Shown: piece after piece, positions 1 to 6,045 of the stretch | Layout of the letters: the number at the start of each line of letters is the position of its first letter | Numbering within the stretch: position 1 is the first letter of the stretch | Assembly: GCA_016763495.1 (NCBI GenBank) | Contig: JAESTR010000100.1 | Coordinates: 1-8,567 of the forward strand | Source: Kordiimonadaceae bacterium | Lineage (GTDB): Bacteria > Pseudomonadota > Alphaproteobacteria > Sphingomonadales > Kordiimonadaceae | Direction: 5' to 3' | DNA length: 8,567 nt | Program-made: the position numbers and the translations under genes | Notes under the pieces: generated by a model | Database searches by the model: none | Told to the model about the DNA's origin: nothing | What the model saw: the letters and a program-made list of their open reading frames with translations, nothing else

Positions 1-1
1 A

Positions 2-718
2 GACACCCACTTGCACACATGGACCAAAAAAGTAGGTCTAACCGGCATTTGCGGCATTGATACGCGCAAGCTAACCCGCCACATCCGCGAACACGGCGCG
101 CCCTCTGGTGTTATCGCCTATAATAAAGCCGGTGACTTTGACATTGCTGACCTGCACGCGCTAGCCAAAGGCTGGCCGGGGCTTGAAGGCATGGACCTCG
201 CCAAAGAAGTAACCCGCAGCGAAACCACCGAATGGGCTGGCGCACGCTGGAGCATCGGTGAAGGCTTTAGCGAACTAGATGTCGAGAAAGCCCATGTGGT
301 TGCAGTTGATTACGGTGCAAAAGACAACATCCTGCGCTGCCTCACAGCCACTGGCGCACGCGTAACTGTGGTGCCTGCCACCACAAGCTTCGATGAAATT
401 ATGGCCCATAAGCCAGACGGTATTTTTCTGTCGAACGGCCCGGGTGACCCAGCAGCCACGGGCAAATATGCCCTGCCCGTCATTCACCAATTAATAGATA
501 GCGGCCTGCCGATTTTTGGTATTTGCCTTGGCCACCAGTTGCTAGCGCTGGCGTTTGGCGGCACAACGTACAAAATGCATCAAGGCCACCGGGGTGCAAA
601 CCACCCTGTGAAAGACCTGCGCACAAATAAAGTTGAAATCACCAGCATGAACCACGGCTTTAGCGTGGATGGTGACAGCGCCAGACAATGTAAGCATCAG
701 CCACATCTCGCTGTTTGA
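2..718 (+). CDS. carA: Carbamoyl phosphate synthetase small subunit, 5'-truncated and frameshifted (main part)
   Basis: CarA is the glutaminase subunit of carbamoyl phosphate synthetase. It releases ammonia from glutamine and passes it to CarB for arginine and pyrimidine synthesis in the cytoplasm. The gene enters from the left edge, so roughly the first 100 residues are missing; the frame is open from base 2. Visible family blocks are IDTRKLTRHIRE at the end of the small N-terminal domain, then the class I glutamine amidotransferase domain: VDYGAKDNILRCL, LSNGPGDP and GICLGHQLLALAFGG. The nucleophile Cys is encoded at 524-526. After MNHGFSVDGDS the frame is lost, and a spurious tail runs to a TGA at 716-718. 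The catalytic His and Glu lie in the next frame (681-860), so the protein as read would be inactive. Family assignment is secure; whether the break is real or a sequence error cannot be told here. Confidence 0.93.
   Translation, partial: DTHLHTWTKKVGLTGICGIDTRKLTRHIREHGAPSGVIAYNKAGDFDIADLHALAKGWPGLEGMDLAKEVTRSETTEWAGARWSIGEGFSELDVEKAHVVAVDYGAKDNILRCLTATGARVTVVPATTSFDEIMAHKPDGIFLSNGPGDPAATGKYALPVIHQLIDSGLPIFGICLGHQLLALAFGGTTYKMHQGHRGANHPVKDLRTNKVEITSMNHGFSVDGDSARQCKHQPHLAV
676..684 (+). other. Frameshift point in carA
   Basis: The codons up to AGC at 677-679 encode the CarA frame. The continuing CarA frame resumes with CCA at 681-683, leaving a lone G at 680. Comparison with the usual S-L-P sequence suggests a 2-base loss. 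A 1-base insertion is possible but would also require loss of the Leu. No slippery or stop-programmed frameshift signal is evident. Confidence 0.8.
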
Positions 719-860
719 TAAAACTGTGTGCGGCATTGAGCATAAAACCAAGCCAATTTTCAGCGTACAGCAGCACCCCGAGGCCAGCCCGGGACCGCAA
801 GACAGCTTCTACCTGTTTGAGCAATTCATGGACATGATCCAAAAAAGTAAAGCCGCGTAA
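681..860 (+). CDS. carA: CarA C-terminal part in the shifted frame
   Basis: This stretch continues CarA one frame away. It reads PDNVSISHISLFDKTVCGI, then FSVQQHPEASPGPQDSF, and ends with FEQFMDMIQKSKAA. The QQHPEASPGP block carries the other two members of the glutaminase triad: His at 774-776 and Glu at 780-782. Homologues usually have a Leu between the Ser and Pro at the junction (SLPxN). The simplest reading is that two bases of a Leu codon ending in G are missing just before base 680. It is not a separate gene: it starts in mid-domain and has no ribosome binding site. Its TAA stop lies nine bases before carB, fitting a carAB operon. Confidence 0.88.
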   Translation, partial: PDNVSISHISLFDKTVCGIEHKTKPIFSVQQHPEASPGPQDSFYLFEQFMDMIQKSKAA

Positions 861-863
861 GGG
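858..863 (+). promoter_or_regulatory. Ribosome binding site of carB
   Basis: TAAGGG overlaps the carA stop codon and sits six bases before the carB ATG. This supports the 870 start and suggests translational coupling between carA and carB. Confidence 0.6.
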
Positions 864-869
864 ATACCC

Positions 870-3800
870 ATGCCAAAAGGAACCGACATAAAAAGTATCC
901 TGATCATCGGCGCAGGGCCGATTATTATTGGGCAGGCGTGTGAATTTGATTATTCCGGCACACAGGCCTGTAAAGCGCTGAAGGAAGAAGGCTACCGGGT
1001 CATACTGGTCAACAGTAACCCGGCGACCATCATGACCGACCCAGAACTGGCGGACGCGACCTACATCGAGCCTATCACCCCGGCGGTTGTTGAGAAAATC
1101 ATCCTGAAAGAAAAGCCTGACGCTGTGCTGCCGACTATGGGCGGCCAAACAGGGCTGAACACCGGGCTGGCACTGGCGCAGTCAGGTTTCCTTGAAAAAC
1201 ACGGTATCCAGCTGATTGGCGCGGATGCAGACGCCATTGATAAAGCCGAAAACCGCAAACGCTTTAATGAAGCGATGGGCAAAATTGGCTTGGATGTTTG
1301 TCGCGGAAAAACCGCGCAAACACTGGATGAAGCTATGGAAGTACTGGATATGGTTGGCTTGCCTGCCATCATTCGCCCGAGCTTCACCATGGGCGGGACC
1401 GGCGGCGGAATAGCATACAATAAAGAAGAATTCCAAGAAATTGTCACTCAGGGGCTAGATGCCTCGCCCACCACTGAAGTGCTTGTTGAAGAAAGCATTG
1501 TTGGCTGGAAAGAATATGAGATGGAAGTGGTGCGGGACAGCGCCGACAATTGCATCATCATCTGCTCCATTGAAAATGTAGACCCTATGGGCGTGCACAC
1601 AGGCGACAGTATTACTGTGGCCCCTGCGCTGACACTATCCGACAAAGAATATCAGATTATGCGGAACGCCAGTATTGCAGTGCTGCGCGAAATTGGTGTG
1701 GAAACCGGCGGCTCGAATGTGCAGTTTGCCGTGAACCCCAAAGATGGTCGCCTGATTGTTATTGAAATGAACCCGCGCGTGAGCCGGTCATCAGCACTAG
1801 CATCAAAAGCGACAGGCTTCCCTATCGCCAAAATCGCTGCCAAACTTGCTGTTGGCTACACACTTGATGAGCTGCTGAATGACATCACCGGCGTAACGCC
1901 AGCCTCATTCGAGCCGACCATTGATTATGTTGTTACCAAAATACCACGTTTCACTTTTGAGAAATTCGCGGGCACCAAAGAAGTGCTTTCAACAGCAATG
2001 AAATCAGTGGGTGAAGTGATGGCCGTTGGCCGCAGTTTCCCTGAATCACTACAAAAGGCCATGCGGTCAATGGAAACGGGCCTAACCGGGCTCGACGAAA
2101 TTGAATTTGACGGCTACCAATCTGGCGACAAAGACATCAGCCCGATCCTTAGTGACCTTGGCACTGCCAAGCCTGACCGCTTGCTGCGTATTGTGCAGGC
2201 GATCCGCGAAGGTGTGAGCTTAGAAGACATAAACCGCACCAGTCATTTTGACCCGTGGTTCCTGAAACAGTTCAAACGTATTGTTGACGCTGAAGAAAAA
2301 CTTAAATCTGGCGGCTTGCCGGTTGGTGAACGCGAGCTGCGCAAACTGAAAATGCTCGGTTTCTCCGACATGCGCCTCGCCAAATTAACAGACTTGTCTG
2401 AGCACGAGATTATGACCGCGCGCCATGTGGCCGGTGTGCGCCCAAGCTACAAGCGCATTGATACGTGCGCGGCTGAGTTTGACGCCAAAACACCTTATAT
2501 GTATTCCACGTATGAGACATTCGCGGCTGGCGAAGTGGCTGAATGCGAGTCTAACCCAAGCGACAATGAAAAAGTGATTATCTTGGGCGGTGGTCCAAAC
2601 CGCATTGGTCAAGGCATTGAGTTTGACTATTGCTGCTGCCATGCGTGTTTCTCGCTTTCAAAAGCCGGGTACGAGACCATTATGGTCAACTGTAACCCTG
2701 AAACAGTATCCACTGATTATGACACATCAGACCGCCTGTATTTTGAGCCCCTAACCGCTGAAGATGTGATCGAGCTCATTCGTAAAGAGCAGGAAAATGG
2801 CACCGTGAAAGGTGTGATCGTACAATTTGGCGGGCAGACACCGCTTAAATTGGCTCATGCACTGGAAGCGGCCCATATCCCTATTCTCGGCACAAGCCCT
2901 GACTCAATTGATTTGGCTGAAGACCGTGAGCGTTTTCAGAAACTTGTTGAGCGCCTTGGCCTCAAGCAACCAGAGAACGGCCTTGCCCGCAGCCATGAAG
3001 AAGCTGTGGCTGTAGCTAACAGAGTTGGGTACCCCGTGCTTATTCGCCCGAGCTATGTGCTCGGTGGTCGTGCCATGGAAATTGTTCATGACCAAGAAGG
3101 GCTAGACCGGTACATAGCCGAAGCCGTGCAGGTTTCAGGTGATAGTCCCGTGCTGATTGATAGTTTCCTTAAGGATGCCATTGAAGTGGATGTTGATGCG
3201 CTGTCGGACGGCACTTCAATCCATATCGCGGGTATTATGGAGCATATTGAAGAAGCAGGCATCCACTCTGGTGACAGCGCTTGCTCACTGCCGCCTTATA
3301 GCCTTTCCGATGAGATCATTGCTGAAATTAAACGTCAATCCGTTGAGCTCGCCAAAGCGCTAAATGTGATTGGTTTGATGAACGTGCAGTTTGCGGTGAA
3401 AGACAATGAAGTTTACATAATTGAAGTGAACCCACGCGCCAGCCGCACCGTGCCGTTTGTTGCCAAAGCCATTGGCAGCCCCATAGCCGCCTTTGCAGCG
3501 CGTGCTATGGCTGGTGAAAAGCTTGAGATCTTCGACCTTGTCGACCCCCACACTGAGCATGTGTCTGTAAAAGAAGTTGTTATACCGTGGGGTCGCTTCC
3601 CCGGTGTTGATGTGCTGCTTGGCCCTGAAATGAAATCAACGGGCGAAGTGATGGGGATCGATAGCAATTTTGCTATGGCTTTCTATAAATCACAACTAGC
3701 CGCTGGTGTTGAGTTACCAACCGAAGGTAAGGCTTTTGTCTCGATCAAAGACAGTGACAAAGCGGGTTATGTGCCATTGGTGAAAGACTTGCAAGACATG

Positions 3801-4118
3801 GGCTATAGTGTCGTGGCAACGGCCGGTACTGTAGACTTTATGCGTGACAACGGCCTAGAGGTTGAACTGGTGCATAAGGTCGCGTCAGGCGAGCGCCCGC
3901 ATGTGCTAGACATTATGAAGAATGATGAAATTCATCTGATCTTCAATACTACAGAAGGCAAACAAGCCATTAAAGACAGTTACGGCCTAAGGAATACAGC
4001 GCTGACGATGAAACTACCGTATTTCACGACGCTTGCCGCATCTAAGGCAGTAGTTATCGCACTTAAAAAACTTAAAGAAGGCGAATTGGACGTTAAACGG
4101 CTGCAAGATTACCACTGA
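870..4118 (+). CDS. carB: Carbamoyl phosphate synthetase large subunit
   Basis: CarB makes carbamoyl phosphate from bicarbonate, two ATP and the ammonia channelled from CarA, feeding arginine and pyrimidine synthesis. The 1082-residue product is full length (the E. coli protein is about 1073) and starts [17 protein letters not shown], matching the family start. It has the expected two-fold layout. The first half binds ATP for carboxyphosphate (GACEFDY-type block near residue 25, [10 protein letters not shown] near 90, R129, R169 with the following glycine loop, and E299/N301 in [10 protein letters not shown]). Then come an oligomerisation region and a second ATP-grasp half ([50 protein letters not shown]). 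A C-terminal MGS-like allosteric domain follows ([18 protein letters not shown]). The numbering of R129, R169, E299 and N301 equals that of E. coli. No internal frameshift was seen. It follows carA by nine bases. Confidence 0.98.
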   Translation: MPKGTDIKSILIIGAGPIIIGQACEFDYSGTQACKALKEEGYRVILVNSNPATIMTDPELADATYIEPITPAVVEKIILKEKPDAVLPTMGGQTGLNTGLALAQSGFLEKHGIQLIGADADAIDKAENRKRFNEAMGKIGLDVCRGKTAQTLDEAMEVLDMVGLPAIIRPSFTMGGTGGGIAYNKEEFQEIVTQGLDASPTTEVLVEESIVGWKEYEMEVVRDSADNCIIICSIENVDPMGVHTGDSITVAPALTLSDKEYQIMRNASIAVLREIGVETGGSNVQFAVNPKDGRLIVIEMNPRVSRSSALASKATGFPIAKIAAKLAVGYTLDELLNDITGVTPASFEPTIDYVVTKIPRFTFEKFAGTKEVLSTAMKSVGEVMAVGRSFPESLQKAMRSMETGLTGLDEIEFDGYQSGDKDISPILSDLGTAKPDRLLRIVQAIREGVSLEDINRTSHFDPWFLKQFKRIVDAEEKLKSGGLPVGERELRKLKMLGFSDMRLAKLTDLSEHEIMTARHVAGVRPSYKRIDTCAAEFDAKTPYMYSTYETFAAGEVAECESNPSDNEKVIILGGGPNRIGQGIEFDYCCCHACFSLSKAGYETIMVNCNPETVSTDYDTSDRLYFEPLTAEDVIELIRKEQENGTVKGVIVQFGGQTPLKLAHALEAAHIPILGTSPDSIDLAEDRERFQKLVERLGLKQPENGLARSHEEAVAVANRVGYPVLIRPSYVLGGRAMEIVHDQEGLDRYIAEAVQVSGDSPVLIDSFLKDAIEVDVDALSDGTSIHIAGIMEHIEEAGIHSGDSACSLPPYSLSDEIIAEIKRQSVELAKALNVIGLMNVQFAVKDNEVYIIEVNPRASRTVPFVAKAIGSPIAAFAARAMAGEKLEIFDLVDPHTEHVSVKEVVIPWGRFPGVDVLLGPEMKSTGEVMGIDSNFAMAFYKSQLAAGVELPTEGKAFVSIKDSDKAGYVPLVKDLQDMGYSVVATAGTVDFMRDNGLEVELVHKVASGERPHVLDIMKNDEIHLIFNTTEGKQAIKDSYGLRNTALTMKLPYFTTLAASKAVVIALKKLKEGELDVKRLQDYH

Positions 4119-4150
4119 GAATTAAGCGGTGAGCATAAAGAACACGAGAT

Positions 4151-4187
4151 AGGCGGTAAGAAAACCAACAGCCGGCCTCTTTTTTTA
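4151..4187 (+). terminator. Possible terminator of carAB
   Basis: AGGCGG at 4151-4156 can pair with CCGGCCT at 4172-4178 if one G is bulged, enclosing a 15-base A-rich loop. A run of seven T follows at 4180-4186. The stem is short and imperfect, but the T-run and the position 33 bases after the carB stop fit an intrinsic terminator. Confidence 0.45.
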
Positions 4188-4258
4188 TGATAGCCATTAA
4201 TGATTCAGCTAAGCAAATGCATCGCGCCTCTTGATTTTTGCAATCTTAGTCACTAAGT

Positions 4259-4300
4259 AAAAAGAGCAGCGCCGGCCTTATGGGTCGGCGCTCCTGTTTT
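4259..4300. terminator. GC-rich hairpin between carB and greA, possibly a bidirectional terminator
   Basis: AGCGCCGGCC at 4268-4277 pairs with GGGTCGGCGCT at 4283-4292 (seven Watson-Crick pairs, one G-T wobble, then two more pairs), with a five-base loop. It is followed by TTTT at 4297-4300 on the plus strand. On the minus strand it is followed by a T-run from the A-run at 4259-4263. The T-runs are offset by four bases on each side, so efficiency is uncertain in either direction. Confidence 0.5.
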
Positions 4301-4322
4301 GTATAGGTAGGGGGAAACCTTA

Positions 4323-4338
4323 CTTGAATGCCTTCAAG
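4323..4338. repeat. Perfect inverted repeat in the greA leader
   Basis: CTTGAA and TTCAAG form perfect 6-base arms around the spacer TGCC, 36 bases before the greA start codon. It could be an operator half-site pair or a small hairpin in the 5' leader. No known regulator site is recognised. Confidence 0.4.
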
Positions 4339-4373
4339 GCAGTTGGACACGAATTAAAGAGTAGGACGGGACA

Positions 4374-4847
4374 ATGAACGATAAAGTTCCCATGTTGGCT
4401 GATGGCCATGCAAGGCTCGAAGCAGAGCTAAAAGATTTAAAATACACGCAGCGCCCAGCGATTGTTGCGGCGATTGAAGAAGCGCGTGCGCACGGCGATC
4501 TATCAGGGAACGCCGAATATCACGCAGCAAAAGAACAGCAAGGCCACGCCGAAGGGCGTATCCAAGAGCTGGAAGGCAAACTTTCTCGTGCGGATATCAT
4601 TGATCCAACGTCCTTATCGGGCAATCGGGTCATGTTTGGCGCAACCGTTACGCTGATTGATGAAGACGATGAAACAATTGTCTACCAGATCGTTGGTGCT
4701 GACGAAGGCGACGTGAAAAAAGGAAAGATTTCATATCAGTCTCCTATTTCACGCGCGCTTATTGGCCGTAAATTAGGCGATGATGTTGAAGTACGCACCC
4801 CCGGTGGTGAGCGCTATTATGAAGTTGAAAAAATCGATTTCATCTAA
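4374..4847 (+). CDS. greA: Transcription elongation factor GreA
   Basis: GreA enters the secondary channel of stalled RNA polymerase and stimulates cleavage of the backtracked RNA 3' end, so elongation resumes. The 157-residue product has the normal length. It has an N-terminal coiled coil (residues 1-77, including the tip [22 protein letters not shown]) and a C-terminal FKBP-like domain (about 83-157, with [18 protein letters not shown] and [10 protein letters not shown]). The start at 4374 is supported by AGGA seven bases upstream and by alignment of VPM with the IPM of the E. coli N-terminus. Odd point: the tip normally carries an Asp and a Glu three residues apart (D41 and E44 in E. coli), which hold the catalytic magnesium. 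Here the Asp is present as D42, but the second position is Gly45 (GGG at 4506-4508). Cleavage activity may therefore be reduced. The gene seems separately transcribed from carAB. Confidence 0.97.
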   Translation: MNDKVPMLADGHARLEAELKDLKYTQRPAIVAAIEEARAHGDLSGNAEYHAAKEQQGHAEGRIQELEGKLSRADIIDPTSLSGNRVMFGATVTLIDEDDETIVYQIVGADEGDVKKGKISYQSPISRALIGRKLGDDVEVRTPGGERYYEVEKIDFI

Positions 4848-4911
4848 CGCTAAAGTTCTTAGAAAGAGCTACCGTTAGCCCACAAAACAGGCTGGCTTAT
4901 ACTGGTAAAGC

Positions 4912-4946
4912 AAGAAAACCCGCCAACACATGGCGGGTTTTCTTTT
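4912..4946. terminator. Strong shared terminator between greA and the convergent lrp-like gene
   Basis: AAGAAAACCCGCCA (4912-4925) and TGGCGGGTTTTCTT (4931-4944) form a perfect 14-pair stem with a 5-base loop, followed by T residues to 4946. The A-rich 5' arm supplies a T-rich tail on the other strand. It lies 64 bases after greA and 57 bases beyond the end of the minus-strand regulator, so it probably terminates both genes. Confidence 0.9.
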
Positions 4947-5001
4947 AAATATCGCATATTATATGTAGCTAACCGACATCCCTAGCCACTTACCACACAA
5001 T

Positions 5002-5481
5002 TTAACCCATCTCAGGCAGGGGCACACCCGGTGCATGCTTGGATGTACGGATTGTGAGGGATGTTTTCACGCTGGCTACATTCGGCGCTGGCGTCAATTC
5101 ACCAGTCAAAAATTGCTGGAAACTTGCCAGATCATGGGCAACAATCTTCAGGATGAAATCAATTTCACCGTTAAGCATGAAGCATTCTCTGACCATAGGC
5201 CAGCTCAGGACAAATTTTTCAAGAGCCTGAAGATCAGCTTCAGCCTGGCTATGAAGGCCCACCATTGCAAAAACCGTTAAACCATAACCAAGAGCTTCTT
5301 GGTTTAGATCCGCATGATAGCCTTCTATATAGCCTTCTTCTTCCAACGCGCGTACACGGCGTAAACAAGGCGGTGCAGTGATGCCCACCCGACTTGCCAA
5401 TTCCACATTAGTAATACGACCTTCAGACTGAAGGCTGGCTAATATTTTCTGGTCAACAGCATCCAACTTGACGCGACCCAT
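5002..5481 (-). CDS. Lrp/AsnC-family transcriptional regulator
   Basis: This is a DNA-binding regulator of the feast/famine (Lrp/AsnC) family, whose members sense amino acids and bind DNA as dimers and larger rings. The product has 159 residues, a usual length. An N-terminal winged helix-turn-helix spans about residues 5-55 (LDAVDQKILASLQSEGRI, then NVELASRVGITAPPCLRRV). A RAM ligand-binding domain follows from about 68 to 145, with the family signature GEIDFILKI at 105-113. The N-terminal half is strikingly like E. coli Lrp (GRI-NVEL-RVG-PCL-RVR-LE), but I do not assign the symbol because paralogues are common. The ATG at 5479-5481 has an AGGGGAG ribosome binding site seven bases upstream. 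It converges on greA and diverges from the DUF2336-like gene. Autoregulation through the AT-rich upstream region is likely by family habit, not shown. Confidence 0.95.
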   Translation of the reverse strand: MGRVKLDAVDQKILASLQSEGRITNVELASRVGITAPPCLRRVRALEEEGYIEGYHADLNQEALGYGLTVFAMVGLHSQAEADLQALEKFVLSWPMVRECFMLNGEIDFILKIVAHDLASFQQFLTGELTPAPNVASVKTSLTIRTSKHAPGVPLPEMG

Positions 5482-5742
5482 TAGGAAACTCCCCTTAACT
5501 CTTTAACAGTTTCATATAATACAAAAGGCAAAAAAGGAAATAAAGTTTCAATATCTGATAATTTTATTGCATATAATAAACTATACTGGCTTCCTGCGAA
5601 TAATTCGCTACAATGCGCGTGGGTGATTCGGTGGTAGCTCGGGAGCGGCCTGCCACTACATAACACATTGATAAAAGAATGATCGGGACGATTATATAGA
5701 TTCGCCACATAAGGCTGACTCTATGCTTGTGAGAGTAATAGC
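5482..5742. promoter_or_regulatory. AT-rich divergent promoter region
   Basis: This 261-base gap separates the starts of the minus-strand regulator and the plus-strand DUF2336-like gene, so it must hold both promoters unless a distant one is used. The part nearest the regulator (5500-5585) is very AT-rich with A-runs at 5522-5540. It contains two exact TATAAT hexamers on the plus strand (5515-5520 and 5572-5577) and TATTAT on the minus strand (5516-5521). None has a convincing -35 partner at normal spacing. The half nearer the DUF2336-like gene (5585-5742) is more GC-rich and shows nothing I can name. Confidence 0.5.
5555..5569. promoter_or_regulatory. Possible Lrp-type binding site
   Basis: CTGATAATTTTATTG matches 12 of 15 positions of the E. 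coli Lrp consensus YAGHAWATTWTDCTR. It lies 74 bases upstream of the Lrp/AsnC gene start, where autoregulation would act. The region is AT-rich, so a chance match is quite possible. Confidence 0.3.
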
Positions 5743-6045
5743 GTGAATAAGGTATCAGCATTCGACGTGAATGCGCTTGATAATCGAATAAAAGAACTGG
5801 TTGCCTACGCGCGTGAACGCGACGGCGAAGACCGTACTGTTTTATTTCGTAACCTTGTTGATTTGTTCCTTACCGGGAAAGCCCCAAAAAAAGGCCCTAC
5901 CCGCGCACAGCTTCTTGACGTGCTAGAAGCCCTCGTACCCCATGTAGACACTGAAAGTCGGCGCACTGTTTCTGAGCTAATAGCCAGCATGTCCAAACCG
6001 CCAATTGACCTAGCGTTGCGCCTTTGCCTCGACCGTGCCAGTTAG
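5743..6045 (+). CDS. DUF2336-like PAS protein, N-terminal part (frameshifted gene)
   Basis: This is the first 100 residues of a larger protein. It is a run of amphipathic helices (LDNRIKELVAYARERD, RTVLFRNLVDLFLTG, AQLLDVLEALVPHVD, SRRTVSELIASM, PPIDLALRLCLDRAS) in the style of the alphaproteobacterial DUF2336 family, a HEAT-like helical domain of unknown function. The start is GTG at 5743, with GAGAG seven bases upstream. An in-frame stop at 5716-5718 and no other start codon between leave it as the best choice. The frame ends at TAG 6043-6045 in the middle of the helical domain. The domain clearly goes on in the frame that continues to 7655, so this is a piece of one gene, not a small independent gene. 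No enzymatic motif, signal peptide or membrane segment is visible. Confidence 0.7.
   Translation: MNKVSAFDVNALDNRIKELVAYARERDGEDRTVLFRNLVDLFLTGKAPKKGPTRAQLLDVLEALVPHVDTESRRTVSELIASMSKPPIDLALRLCLDRAS

Noticed and set aside
660..1148. A 162-residue minus-strand ORF opposite carA and carB
   Set aside because: Antisense shadow of two secure genes, with no domain features.
4320..4352. Minus-strand reading PTALKAFK followed by a stop and then the GC hairpin, like the end of a decayed reverse gene
   Set aside because: Only a handful of residues; the frame has no start and runs into greA. Coincidence is more likely, partly because of the inverted repeat.
5286..5304. Inverted repeat AACCAAGA-GCT-TCTTGGTT inside the Lrp-like gene
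   Set aside because: It lies in conserved coding sequence (LNQEALGYG region) with no T-run; best explained by codon choice.
5610..5665. A stretch resembling a tRNA D-arm (GGTGGTAGCTCGGGAG)
   Set aside because: No matching acceptor stem, anticodon arm or GTTCGA-type T-arm is present.
5481..5708. A 75-residue minus-strand ORF whose stop overlaps the start of the Lrp-like gene (TAATG)
   Set aside because: The overlap looks like translational coupling, but the product has no domain-like pattern, no clear ribosome binding site, and falls in the AT-rich promoter region.
5564..5761. A 65-residue minus-strand ORF with a hydrophobic stretch (IYIIVPIILLSMCYVV)
   Set aside because: One possible membrane helix alone is weak evidence. 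It overlaps the start of the DUF2336-like gene and has no supporting signals.
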